Assembly: GCF_000283515.1 (NCBI RefSeq)
Contig: NC_015976.1
Coordinates: 2,450,501-2,514,500, forward strand
Reading direction: 5' to 3'
DNA from: Sphingobium sp. SYK-6
Lineage (GTDB): Bacteria; Pseudomonadota; Alphaproteobacteria; Sphingomonadales; Sphingomonadaceae
Length of the DNA stretch: 64,000 nucleotides
The notes beneath the pieces are model-generated. The model was not told where the DNA came from, ran no database searches, and saw only the letters and a list, made by a program, of their open reading frames with translations. This document shows, piece after piece, positions 1-8,248 of the stretch. Made by a program: the position numbers and the translations under genes. Position 1 is the first letter of the stretch. Every line of letters begins with the position of its first letter.

Positions 1-52
1 CGATCAGCAGGATCAGCAGCACGCCGAGCGCGATCGCAGGTATGGTGGCCAT
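1..52 (-). CDS. N-terminal fragment of a membrane or exported protein
   Basis: Only the first 17 codons lie in the window. Reading the minus strand from an ATG at 52 gives a short, almost wholly hydrophobic stretch rich in Ala, Ile and Leu, as expected of a signal peptide or first membrane helix. The gene runs off the left edge, so neither length nor family can be judged. It is divergent from the nitroreductase gene, with about 180 bases between them. Confidence 0.4.
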   Translation of the reverse strand, partial: MATIPAIALGVLLILLI

Positions 53-236
53 AAAGTCTCCCGTTTCGCGCGCCGGCGCCTGACCCCCAATGGCCGTCAC
101 GTGTCTGGCTGCGCGAAGATTGATCGAGCGAGACTAGAGATAAACCGGGCGCTGTGAAGCGCATTTTTTCCGCGTCTTTCTGCGAGCGGTTCGCAAAGGT
201 CTTGGCGGCGGCGGCGCATTTCGCTAGCGCTTGGCC

Positions 237-815
237 ATGCTCAATGATCGCTCATCCCTGCTCGCTTATCTCTCCACCCGACGCTCCGGAAAGCCGCGCG
301 ACCTGGCAGAGCCCGGCCCCGACCTCGATCAGATGCGGGAAATGGTGCGGATCGCCGCGCGCACGCCCGATCATGGAAAGCTTGCACCCTGGCGGTTCGT
401 GATCGTGCCGGGCGATCGGCGCGAGACGCTGGCCGCCCTCCTGGCCGATGCTTATCTCGCGGAGAAGCCAGAGGCGGGCAGGATGGAGATCGAGGCCATG
501 CACCAGTTCGCACGGCAGGCGCCCGCGCTGATCGTGGTGCTTTACTCGCCGAAGCAAAGCGCCATTCCGCTCTGGGAGCAGGAGCTTTCCGCCGGCGCCG
601 CGACGATGAACCTGCTTCATGCGGCGCATGCCATGGGATTTGCCGGTGGCTGGCTCACTGGCTGGCCCAGCTTCAACGATCGCGTGCGCGATGCATTCGG
701 CAGCCCGGACGAACGGATCGCCGGCTTCGTTTTCATCGGAACGCCGGCGCGCGCGCTCGAGGAACGGCCGCGCCCTGATCTGGACGATATCCTGTCGGTC
801 TGGGGCGAGGACTGA
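237..815 (+). CDS. nitroreductase family protein (YdjA-like)
   Basis: A protein of about 192 residues of the FMN-dependent nitroreductase fold, probably a soluble NAD(P)H-dependent flavoenzyme of unknown substrate. Near the N-terminus is the STRRS-type segment, followed by AARTPDHGKLAPWRFV (around residues 40-55), typical of the single-domain YdjA branch. LWEQELSAGAATMNLLHAAH in the middle fits the helix lining the flavin pocket, and GFAGGWLTGWP follows. An in-frame TTG lies two codons upstream at 231; ATG at 237 is preferred, although no strong Shine-Dalgarno is visible. The gene stands alone, 84 bases before a GntR regulator on the same strand. Confidence 0.8.
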   Translation: MLNDRSSLLAYLSTRRSGKPRDLAEPGPDLDQMREMVRIAARTPDHGKLAPWRFVIVPGDRRETLAALLADAYLAEKPEAGRMEIEAMHQFARQAPALIVVLYSPKQSAIPLWEQELSAGAATMNLLHAAHAMGFAGGWLTGWPSFNDRVRDAFGSPDERIAGFVFIGTPARALEERPRPDLDDILSVWGED

Positions 816-899
816 AAGAAGGGCGGACCGGCCCGCCGCCCGGGCCTGTCACGACTCTAAGTTCTTGACCGATTGGCTGTATTATGTCACTGACGCAGC

Positions 900-1247
900 A
901 TGATCGACGACAACCGTCCCGTCTATCTGCGTTTGCGTGATGTCATCGCCGCAGCCATCCTCGAGGGGCGCTATGGAGATGGCGATATCCTCCCCTCCGT
1001 GCGCGCCTTCGCCGCCCAGCAAGGCGCTAATCCACTCACCGTCGCCAAGGCTTATCAGAGCTTTCAGGATGACGGCCTGGTGCAGGTGAAGCGCGGCGTC
1101 GGCATGTTCGTATCCCCCGGTGCCTCGCGCAAGTTACGGGCCATGGAGCGCGAACGGTTCTTTTCCTCGGTCTGGCCCCCGGTCGTGGAGCAGATGAATC
1201 GCATCGGCATCACGCTGGACGAGCTGACGGACCGGACCGAAGCCTGA
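900..1247 (+). CDS. short GntR-family transcriptional regulator (YtrA type)
   Basis: A 115-residue winged-helix repressor. Residues 5-75 form the GntR DNA-binding domain: PVYLRLRDVIAAAILEGRYG, then ILPSVRAFAAQQGANPLTV, the recognition helix, then a wing ending GVGMFV. The tail of about 40 residues is far too short for an FadR or HutC ligand domain, which places it in the YtrA subfamily. Members usually sit beside ABC transporter genes and repress them; here the next gene is convergent prsR and the upstream gene a nitroreductase, so the target is unclear. The ATG at 900 is the only good start. Confidence 0.82.
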   Translation: MIDDNRPVYLRLRDVIAAAILEGRYGDGDILPSVRAFAAQQGANPLTVAKAYQSFQDDGLVQVKRGVGMFVSPGASRKLRAMERERFFSSVWPPVVEQMNRIGITLDELTDRTEA

Positions 1248-1260
1248 GGCACGGCCTCCT

Positions 1261-2622
1261 TCAGCCCTGCAGATTATAGCTTTTCATCAGGTCGTAGAGC
1301 GTAGGCCGGCTCACGCCGAGCATGCGGGCAGCCCCCGAGATATTGCCATCGGCACGCGTGAGGGCACGGCGGATCGCCTGCTGGTCGGCGGCTTCACGCG
1401 CGGCTCGTAGATTGATGACGCCCTCGGCACCTTCCCCGTCGACGAGATCGAGATCGGCGGCGCTCACCAGCTTCCCGTCCGCCAGGATGACCGCGCGCTT
1501 CACGCGATTTTCCAGCTCGCGCACATTGCCCGGCCAGGCCCATTCGTCGATGGCGGCGATGGCATCCGCCGCGAGTCCCTTCACTTGCGGATTGAGTTCG
1601 CGAGCGTAGCGCGCCACGAAATGCCGGGCCAGCAGCACGGCATCCCCGGCGCGCTCCGCCAGCGCCGGAATGCGGATCACGATCTCGGCGAGGCGGTAAT
1701 AGAGATCCTCGCGAAATCGCCCGTCTGCGATCATCGCTTCGAGATTCTGATGCGTCGCGCACACGATGCGGCAGTCCACGGCGATGGGCTGGCGCCCGCC
1801 GAGCCGCTCGATCACCCGCTCCTGCAGGAAGCGCAGCAGCTTCACCTGGAGTGCGAGCGGAATGTCGCCCACTTCATCCAGGAACAGCGTGCCGCCCTCG
1901 GCCTGCTCGATCTTGCCCGCCACCGTCCGCACGGCCCCGGTGAAAGCGCCCTTCTCATGACCGAAGAGCTCGCTTTCCAGCAGCGTCTCGGGAATGGCGG
2001 CGCAATTGATCGCAACAAAGGGACCGGATGCCCGATCGCTCGCTTCGTGCAGGCCGCGCGCCAGCAATTCCTTGCCGGTGCCGCTCGCGCCGAGCAGCAT
2101 CACCGTGACATTGGCATTCGCGACCCGCTCGATCATCCGGGCCACCTTGAGCATCTCCGGGGCCGCCGTGATGAGCCGCCCCAGCACCTGCCTGTCCTCG
2201 GGGGCCGCTTCGGCAAGGCGCCGGTTTTCGCTTTCGAGGGCATGGACATGGAAAGCGCGCGAGACGATGTGGCCGAGCGCCTCGATATCGATCGGCTTCT
2301 GGTAGAAGTCCCACGCCCCTTCCGCGATGGCGCGCCGTGCGCTGGCGCGCTCGCCATGCCCGGATGCGACGATCACTTTCGTCTCGGGGCGTTCGGCGAG
2401 CATCTGTGCGAGCAGCGCCATGCCTTCGCTGATACCGTCGGGATCCGGTGGCAGGCCGAGGTCAAGCGTGACCACCGGCGGCGCCTCGCTGCGCAGGATC
2501 TCCAGCGCATCCTCACGGTTTCCGGCGATGAAGAGCTGATAATCATCATAGGCCCAGCGCAATTGCCGCTGGAGTCCGGCATCGTCCTCGACGATCAGCA
2601 GCTTGGGGCGAGTATCGGGCAT
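1261..2622 (-). CDS. prsR: PEP-CTERM-box sigma-54-dependent response regulator PrsR
   Basis: A 453-residue NtrC-type activator. Residues 1-125 are a receiver domain with acidic pair D13/D14, phospho-acceptor D54 (TLDLGLPPD) and K109 (YQKP). The AAA+ sigma-54 interaction domain follows, with Walker A GASGTGKE (near 178-185) and the sigma-54 contact loop GAFTGA (225-230). A Fis-type helix-turn-helix closes the protein (GNISGAARMLGVSRPTLYDL). The long receiver and domain order match the PrsR family of exosortase/PEP-CTERM loci, which activates sigma-54 promoters of surface proteins and polysaccharide genes. The ATG at 2622 overlaps the prsK stop by one base (TGATG), so the pair is translationally coupled; an upstream in-frame TTG at 2625 is less likely. 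Confidence 0.92.
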   Translation of the reverse strand: MPDTRPKLLIVEDDAGLQRQLRWAYDDYQLFIAGNREDALEILRSEAPPVVTLDLGLPPDPDGISEGMALLAQMLAERPETKVIVASGHGERASARRAIAEGAWDFYQKPIDIEALGHIVSRAFHVHALESENRRLAEAAPEDRQVLGRLITAAPEMLKVARMIERVANANVTVMLLGASGTGKELLARGLHEASDRASGPFVAINCAAIPETLLESELFGHEKGAFTGAVRTVAGKIEQAEGGTLFLDEVGDIPLALQVKLLRFLQERVIERLGGRQPIAVDCRIVCATHQNLEAMIADGRFREDLYYRLAEIVIRIPALAERAGDAVLLARHFVARYARELNPQVKGLAADAIAAIDEWAWPGNVRELENRVKRAVILADGKLVSAADLDLVDGEGAEGVINLRAAREAADQQAIRRALTRADGNISGAARMLGVSRPTLYDLMKSYNLQG

Positions 2623-4730
2623 CAACCGGTCTTCCGTGCCGGCACGGAGCCGGTTGTGGGGGTGTCAGCCGCCTGCTTAGCGGCAAAAGGCAACCGGATC
2701 GTAAAGCATGTGCCTTCGCCCGGCCTGCTCTCGACATCCAGGCTGCCGCCCATGGCGGATATGAGCAACCGGGCCTCATGGGCCCCGAGGCCGAAGCCGT
2801 CCGCCTTGGTGGAGCTGAACGGACGGAACAGCTCATCCCGGATGAACGCAGGCGCCATTCCCTCGCCGCGGTCGACCACGCGGAGGCAGGCAGCTTCCTC
2901 CTCCTCGGAGAGCATGATCTGCACGATCCGGCCGGCCGGGCTTGCCTCGATCGCGTTGCGGACCAGATGCGCCATCGCGCGGGATAAACTATCGGCGTCG
3001 CCACGAACGGGCCGCATGGCGTCACCGGTCACTTCGACCAGCCCGAGGCCGGCGGCCCAGTTCGGCGCCAGCGTGCGGACCAGCGGCCCCAGCACCATGC
3101 TCGCCGTCTCGCGCGGCGGTGCGCCGGGCCGACCCAGCCGCTGGAGCAGTTCGGTCATGCGGGACGCGGTCTCCCGGAGCGTAAGCACCATGTCTTCCCG
3201 AAAGGCAGGATTGTCCGCATGACGCTGGGCATTGCTGGCCAGCAAGGTCATGTGACTCACCAGATTCTTGAGATCGTGCAGGATGAAGGCGAAGCGGCGA
3301 TTGAACTCGTCGAAGCGTTGCGCCTCGGCCAGCGCCGCGCGGCTGCGCGCCTCGCTGATGCGCGTTGCCGCCTCATTGCACACCACGCGCAGCACATCGA
3401 GATCCTCCCAATCGAGCCGGCGCCCGCCCGGCGGCTGCGCGAGCAGGATCGCCCCGACGAGCTGTTCGTGGTGGATAAGCGGCGCAATGGCCCAGGCGTC
3501 GGCGCTCCGGCGCATCCAGTCCGGCAGCATGGCGCCGTAACGAGGCCAGTCCGCCGCGACATCGACGATCCAGCCGCGCCGGGCCATCTCGTCCGCGAGC
3601 TCCGGCGCAAGCTGCTCGGGGGGTGTGCTGCGTTCCAGCCATCGCCACTGGCGCGCGCAGGCCAGACGCCCCTCGGCATCGGCGAGATAAAGCGCCGCCG
3701 CCGGCGCGTCCACGGCCTCTGCGATCGCGCGCGTGATCCGTTCATCGAGCGGCACGGTCTCCTCGGCATTGTCCGCCACGTTCGCCGCGAACCGCAGCCA
3801 GAGCGCGCGATAATCATATCGATGCGCGAAGAGATGCTTGGATATCGCCACCCGCAGCCATGAACGCAGCGAGGCCGAGGGCATCAACGCGAGCACGGAG
3901 ACCGCCAGCGCGAACAACATCGCCGACTGCGTCAACCGGCCGAGCGGCGCCGCGATCTCGCCGGAGAACATCGCCGCCATCACCACGACCAGCACATAGA
4001 GGGCGATGATGCCCAGCGACACGAGCCGCATCATGACCGTGCGGGAGAGCGCGATGCGACGCGTGCCGTCCGTCCGCAGCCCGACGACCAGCAGCACGGT
4101 CGCGAGCGCCATCACGAAGCCGCGCATCGGCGCCACTGCCTCGACCGGACCGCCAAGCAGCCACGCCAGGATATAGTGGTTGAAATCATAGGCCCACATG
4201 AGCGCCATGGCGCCTCCGACCCAGATTTCCCGGCGGGCGCCGGCAGTCTCCTCCCTGCGAACCGACAGGCCATGAAGCATGACCAGCGCGCCGAGCGCAA
4301 AGACGTCTCGCAGCAGCCAACTCGCTTCAAAGACCGGCAACAACGCGGCGCTGACCGACGCCCCTTCGCCGATCACCAGATCGAGGCAAAGCTGCATGCT
4401 CAGCAGAAAGGCCAGCGCGACGAGCACCAGTTGCCGGCCGCGGTGAGCCCCTGCCCCGTCGGGCCTGCGCCTCAAATAGTAGGCCAGCACCGCGAGCCAT
4501 GCGCCGTTGCGGACGGTCTCGGCGACTCCGTCCGCGATCAGATCCACGCGCAGCACCCCGGCAAGGGCATGGCGCAGCGACCACAGGGCCGTCACCGCAA
4601 GCGCGACCACCAGCAGCCGCCCCTCGTGCAGTCGCCCGAAACGGCGCGACGTCAGGATGGCGAGACTGGCGAGCAGGGCCGCGGCGAGGGCATGCCCCGC
4701 ATGGCCGGCGATCATCCAGAGCGAAGGCAT
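2622..4730 (-). CDS. prsK: PEP-CTERM system membrane histidine kinase PrsK
   Basis: A 702-residue sensor kinase. The first 300 residues hold about eight or more hydrophobic segments; a GAF-like sensory region follows, then a HisKA-type dimerisation helix with the phospho-accepting His near residue 486 (FILHDLKNLVSHM), then a HATPase_c domain with N box HLVRNAIEASPAG, DRGEGM and a G-rich lid (FGLGAHEARLLI). Length and layout match the PrsK family found with exosortase XrtA. It should phosphorylate PrsR, encoded directly downstream with overlapping stop and start. The stimulus is unknown. The sugar transferase gene lies 13 bases upstream, so all three are probably one transcript. Confidence 0.92.
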   Translation of the reverse strand: MPSLWMIAGHAGHALAAALLASLAILTSRRFGRLHEGRLLVVALAVTALWSLRHALAGVLRVDLIADGVAETVRNGAWLAVLAYYLRRRPDGAGAHRGRQLVLVALAFLLSMQLCLDLVIGEGASVSAALLPVFEASWLLRDVFALGALVMLHGLSVRREETAGARREIWVGGAMALMWAYDFNHYILAWLLGGPVEAVAPMRGFVMALATVLLVVGLRTDGTRRIALSRTVMMRLVSLGIIALYVLVVVMAAMFSGEIAAPLGRLTQSAMLFALAVSVLALMPSASLRSWLRVAISKHLFAHRYDYRALWLRFAANVADNAEETVPLDERITRAIAEAVDAPAAALYLADAEGRLACARQWRWLERSTPPEQLAPELADEMARRGWIVDVAADWPRYGAMLPDWMRRSADAWAIAPLIHHEQLVGAILLAQPPGGRRLDWEDLDVLRVVCNEAATRISEARSRAALAEAQRFDEFNRRFAFILHDLKNLVSHMTLLASNAQRHADNPAFREDMVLTLRETASRMTELLQRLGRPGAPPRETASMVLGPLVRTLAPNWAAGLGLVEVTGDAMRPVRGDADSLSRAMAHLVRNAIEASPAGRIVQIMLSEEEEAACLRVVDRGEGMAPAFIRDELFRPFSSTKADGFGLGAHEARLLISAMGGSLDVESRPGEGTCFTIRLPFAAKQAADTPTTGSVPARKTG

Positions 4731-4743
4731 GGACGCGCGCGCC

Positions 4744-6132
4744 CTACCGGGCGCCCTCGGGCCACAGGATCACCCGCAAGGTCTGGAGAATGATGAGCAG
4801 ATCGAGAAACGGCGAATAGTTCTTCGCATAATAGAGATCATATTCGAGCTTGTGCCGCGCATCCTCGATCGACGCGCCATAGGGATAATTGATCTGGGCC
4901 CAGCCGGTAATTCCCGGCTTCACCATATGCCGCTCCGCATAATAACGAAGCTGCTGCTCGAGATCGGACACGAATTGCTGCCTCTCGGGCCGCGGGCCCA
5001 CGAAGCTCATGTCGCCCTTGAGCACGTTCCAGGCCTGGGGCAGTTCGTCGATGCGCAACTTGCGCAGCAGCCGGCCGATGCGCGTGATGCGCGGATCGTC
5101 CTTCTCCGCCCAGACCGCCTGCCCGGCAGACTCAGCATTCTGCCGCATGGTGCGCAGCTTCACGATGTAGAATTCCTGGCCATAGAGGCCGACCCGCAGC
5201 TGCTTGTAGAAAGCCGGCCCGCGGCTGTCGATCATCACCGCCAGAGCGCCCAGCGCGATAAGCGGCGCGGTGAGCGCGAGCAGCACCGCGCTTGCCACCA
5301 CGTCGAACAGGCGCTTGGCGATGGCGGAAATCCGCTGGCCCGAGGAAAAGCCATCCGAGAAGATCAGCCAGCTCGGATTCACCGTATCGAGATCGATCCG
5401 GCCCGTTTCCCGCTCCAGAAAGGTCGAGAGATCGTTGACGTGCACGCCTGTCGTCTTGATGCGCAGCAGGTCGCTCATCGGAACCGAGTTGCGGCGCTCC
5501 TCCAACGCGAGGATCACTTCGCTCGCCGCGAGCCGCACGACGAAATCCGACATGTTGTAGATGGCGTTGCGATTGATCGCTTCGGGAATGACCTGCTCGC
5601 CGTCATTCATCGCGATATAGCCCACGACGATGAAGCCGGAGCCGGGGCGCTTTTCCAGTTGGCGGATACGGTCAGCACGCTTGCCCGCGCCAAGCACGAC
5701 CAGCCGCCGCTTGAAAGCTTCGCTGCCGAGTATCGACCCCAGCAGGATGCGCAGGACGAGCAGGAACAGGAAAGCCAGGATCATCGCGTAAAGCGAATTG
5801 GAGCGCCACAGCGTGTAGTCCGGCATCATGAAGTGCATGACGGAAAGGAAGATCACGCCGAGCGAAATGGCGACCAGCAGCCGCGCCGTTGCAAAGCGCA
5901 GCGAGGTCAGCGCTTCCGGTCCGTAGACCCCGACGGCGATCATCGCGGTCTGCAGCGCGATGGCGAAACTCAGCAGCGGCCCGAAGCGGGTCATGACCGG
6001 CTCGATGTCCATGGCGATCTGGTGCGCGCGCAGCACCCAGCCGGTCTCCGCAGCCGCGACCAGCAGCACAAAGTCCAGCATGCCGAGCATCAGCACCGCA
6101 TGCGGTATGTAGTGCTTGAACAACCTTATCAT
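4744..6132 (-). CDS. PEP-CTERM/exosortase-type polyprenyl-phosphate sugar transferase
   Basis: A 462-residue membrane protein. Four to five N-terminal helices are followed by a Rossmann-like region (KRRLVVLGAGKRADRIRQL) and then a bacterial sugar transferase domain from about residue 265. There a membrane segment precedes the catalytic block GPAFYKQLRVGLYGQEFYIV, KLRTM, then RRLRIDELPQ-like RKLRIDELPQAWNVLKGDMS and FVGPRPERQQFV, and GITGWAQINYPYG near the end. This layout matches the family that transfers the first sugar phosphate to undecaprenyl phosphate for the exopolysaccharide coupled to exosortase XrtA. It is the first gene of the set reading into prsK and prsR. Confidence 0.88.
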   Translation of the reverse strand: MIRLFKHYIPHAVLMLGMLDFVLLVAAAETGWVLRAHQIAMDIEPVMTRFGPLLSFAIALQTAMIAVGVYGPEALTSLRFATARLLVAISLGVIFLSVMHFMMPDYTLWRSNSLYAMILAFLFLLVLRILLGSILGSEAFKRRLVVLGAGKRADRIRQLEKRPGSGFIVVGYIAMNDGEQVIPEAINRNAIYNMSDFVVRLAASEVILALEERRNSVPMSDLLRIKTTGVHVNDLSTFLERETGRIDLDTVNPSWLIFSDGFSSGQRISAIAKRLFDVVASAVLLALTAPLIALGALAVMIDSRGPAFYKQLRVGLYGQEFYIVKLRTMRQNAESAGQAVWAEKDDPRITRIGRLLRKLRIDELPQAWNVLKGDMSFVGPRPERQQFVSDLEQQLRYYAERHMVKPGITGWAQINYPYGASIEDARHKLEYDLYYAKNYSPFLDLLIILQTLRVILWPEGAR

Positions 6133-6355
6133 GCCGACACGTCATTCCCCGGGCGGTCGGGCCACTGCCCGCCGCGATACATGAGAGCGTCGAAACCCAC
6201 GACACCGATTGAAGGCCTTAGACTGCAAATCGCAAAGATATGTTGAATGCGGGGGAGACCATGCATTGCCCCTGCCCTCGCGGCGCCGATTTACCGAATG
6301 CTAAGGACGCGCCTGTAGCGTCCGCGCGGAGCGAGCGGAGATCAGGCGCCAAGAC

Positions 6356-6778
6356 ATGTCCATGCGACTCTTCCAGATCGTCGCCGTCGCAATCCTTGTC
6401 GGCTCACCCGTCGTCGTGCATCTGGCGAGCGAGGCCGTTCCGGGCAACCGGGATGATGGCACCGGCCAGGCGGAAGGCCCTCAGGAGCCGGAGCAGCCTG
6501 TCCTCGCGTCCGCTCCGCGCCAGGCCTCCCCAGTCTCGATGCCGCCTGCCCCTCCGCCACGGGAAAGCGCGGCTCCTGCCCCGCTATTCGATGCGACACC
6601 GTCGCTCGACGCGCAGGGTATCGCGCCCGTCGCGGCCGTTGATCCTGCGCGCACCTCCACCTCATCTCCGACAACAGCCGCCGCAAGTGTCGCTGGACCA
6701 TCGGCCATGCAGGAAGCACCGGCCGACGACGCTCCGCCTTTCACGCCGCCAGCCGTCCCCAGAACCGCGCGATACTGA
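6356..6778 (+). CDS. small Pro/Ala-rich exported or membrane-anchored protein, unknown function
   Basis: A 140-residue protein with a hydrophobic N-terminal segment (LFQIVAVAILVGSPVVVHLA) that could be an uncleaved anchor or signal peptide. The remainder is low complexity, rich in Pro, Ala and Ser with acidic residues and no cysteine, and probably disordered in the periplasm. A second ATG lies two codons downstream at 6362. It is divergent from the sugar transferase gene and may share its intergenic region. No family was recognised; a role in the surface polysaccharide system is only a guess from position. Confidence 0.55.
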   Translation: MSMRLFQIVAVAILVGSPVVVHLASEAVPGNRDDGTGQAEGPQEPEQPVLASAPRQASPVSMPPAPPPRESAAPAPLFDATPSLDAQGIAPVAAVDPARTSTSSPTTAAASVAGPSAMQEAPADDAPPFTPPAVPRTARY

Positions 6779-6790
6779 GCGCTCGGCGCC

Positions 6791-8131
6791 TCAGGCCTTC
6801 CCGAGCAGGTCCAGCGCGGCCACGGTCAGCGCCTTGCTGGCGGTGCCGATCACGGCTTCCGGATCGGGTGCCCAGAGCGGACTGTGCAAGCCGGGCAGGC
6901 TGATCTCGCCCTTCTCCGCCTGCGCGACCTTCGCCGGATCCACGCCGCCCACCCAGAAGATGAAGCTCTCGATCGACTTGTCGGCGCGATGATATTGGCT
7001 GAAGTCCTCGCCAGCCATCACCGGCGGCACGGGCACCACCCGCTCGGCACCAAAATGTCCGCTCAGCAATTGGGAAAGGCGCGCCGTGATATCGGGCGTA
7101 TTGAAGGTCGAAGGCGTATAGTTCTGTTCGACATGGACGATCGGCATGCGATCGTCAGGCACGCCGGCAGCCATCGCTTCGGCGCGGGCAATCCGCTCGA
7201 TGCCCTTGAGGAGCGCGGCCCGCGTCTCGTCCGCGTAGCTGCGCACGGTGATGAGCAGCTTCGCCTCGTCCGGAATGATATTGTGCTTCGCGCCGGCAAT
7301 GAAGCTGCCCACGGTCACCACCGCCGGCTCCTGCGGATCACGTTCGCGACTCACCAGCGTCTGCAGGCTGGTGACGATGCGGCTCGCGATGACGATCGGG
7401 TCCTTGGTCAGGTGAGGATAGGCCCCGTGGCCGCCAGCGCCACGGACAGTGATGTCCACGCTGTCCACATTCGCCAGCACCCAGTCCTTCGCGTAGCCGA
7501 TGGTGCCGGCAGGAAGTTCCGCCGAATCGTGGAAGGCGATCACATAATCCGGCTTGGGAAAGCGGGTGAACAGCCCGTCCTCCAGCATCGCCCTGGCCCC
7601 AAGACCGATTTCCTCGGCAGGCTGCAGGATCATGACCAGCGTTCCGGACCAGCGGTCCTTCATGCCGGCAAGCGCCTGCGCGGCCCCCATCCAGGCGGAC
7701 ATGTGCGTATCGTGCCCGCAGGCATGCATCACAGGGCTCTCGATGCCGTCGCGCGTGGTCGCCACCACTTTCGAGGCATATGGCAGGCCGGTCTTCTCAG
7801 CGAGCGGCAGCGCATCCATGTCCGCACGGATCAGGAGCGTCGGGCCTTCGCCATTCTTCATCACCGCGACGACGCCGGTCTGGCCCACTTTCTCGGTCAC
7901 GGTGAAGCCAAGCGCCTTCACGCGCGCCGCCAGCTTGGCTGCCGTCCGCACTTCCTGGAAGCTGAGTTCGGGATTGGCATGCAGGTCGCGATACAGCGCC
8001 AGCAGGTCCGGCATGGCCGCCTCGATCCTGGCATCGACCGGCGTCTCTGCGGCGAAAGCGATCTGCGGTGTCTGCAAGGCGATGGCTCCCCCGATGAGGC
8101 AGGCAAACAAGGCTGCCCTGAACTGTTTCAT
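6791..8131 (-). CDS. exported M20-family amidohydrolase/metallopeptidase
   Basis: A 446-residue zinc hydrolase of the M20D (hippurate hydrolase/IAA-amino acid hydrolase-like) group, predicted to be periplasmic. A signal peptide ends near residue 27 (QIAFA, then AETP). Metal-binding segments are HACGHDTHMSAWMGAA (from residue 136), LQPAEEIGLGARAMLEDGLF and, near the C-terminus, GEDFSQY. The middle lid domain contains GAGGHGAYPHLTKDPI. The start at ATG 8131 is chosen because GGGAGAA lies eight bases upstream and the signal peptide begins there; an upstream in-frame ATG at 8173 would bury it. The natural substrate is unknown. Confidence 0.88.
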   Translation of the reverse strand: MKQFRAALFACLIGGAIALQTPQIAFAAETPVDARIEAAMPDLLALYRDLHANPELSFQEVRTAAKLAARVKALGFTVTEKVGQTGVVAVMKNGEGPTLLIRADMDALPLAEKTGLPYASKVVATTRDGIESPVMHACGHDTHMSAWMGAAQALAGMKDRWSGTLVMILQPAEEIGLGARAMLEDGLFTRFPKPDYVIAFHDSAELPAGTIGYAKDWVLANVDSVDITVRGAGGHGAYPHLTKDPIVIASRIVTSLQTLVSRERDPQEPAVVTVGSFIAGAKHNIIPDEAKLLITVRSYADETRAALLKGIERIARAEAMAAGVPDDRMPIVHVEQNYTPSTFNTPDITARLSQLLSGHFGAERVVPVPPVMAGEDFSQYHRADKSIESFIFWVGGVDPAKVAQAEKGEISLPGLHSPLWAPDPEAVIGTASKALTVAALDLLGKA

Positions 8132-8248
8132 ATGCGGATTCTCCCTGATGGGGCGAGCATAAGGCCTTTTCACGTCAGCGAAAGAGGCAGGCGCGCCTTC
8201 AGCGCCCCGGCGCTCTCAAGCGGCAGGGGCAAGGCGCCCCCCCGATCA

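Noticed and set aside
880..885. TATTAT as a -10 box for the GntR gene with TTGACC (865-870)
   Set aside because: The spacer would be only nine bases, too short for a sigma-70-type promoter.
1585..3222. Long open frame of about 545 codons on the plus strand
   Set aside because: It lies antisense to prsR and prsK, whose domains are certain. Its translation is His/Arg/Glu-rich without motifs, the usual effect of high third-position GC.
4507..6246. Plus-strand open frame of about 579 codons
   Set aside because: Antisense to the sugar transferase gene; no domain or ribosome site, and composition typical of a shadow frame.
6133..6355. Sigma-54 promoter for PrsR control of the sugar transferase
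   Set aside because: No GG-N10-GC pattern with proper flanks was found on either strand.
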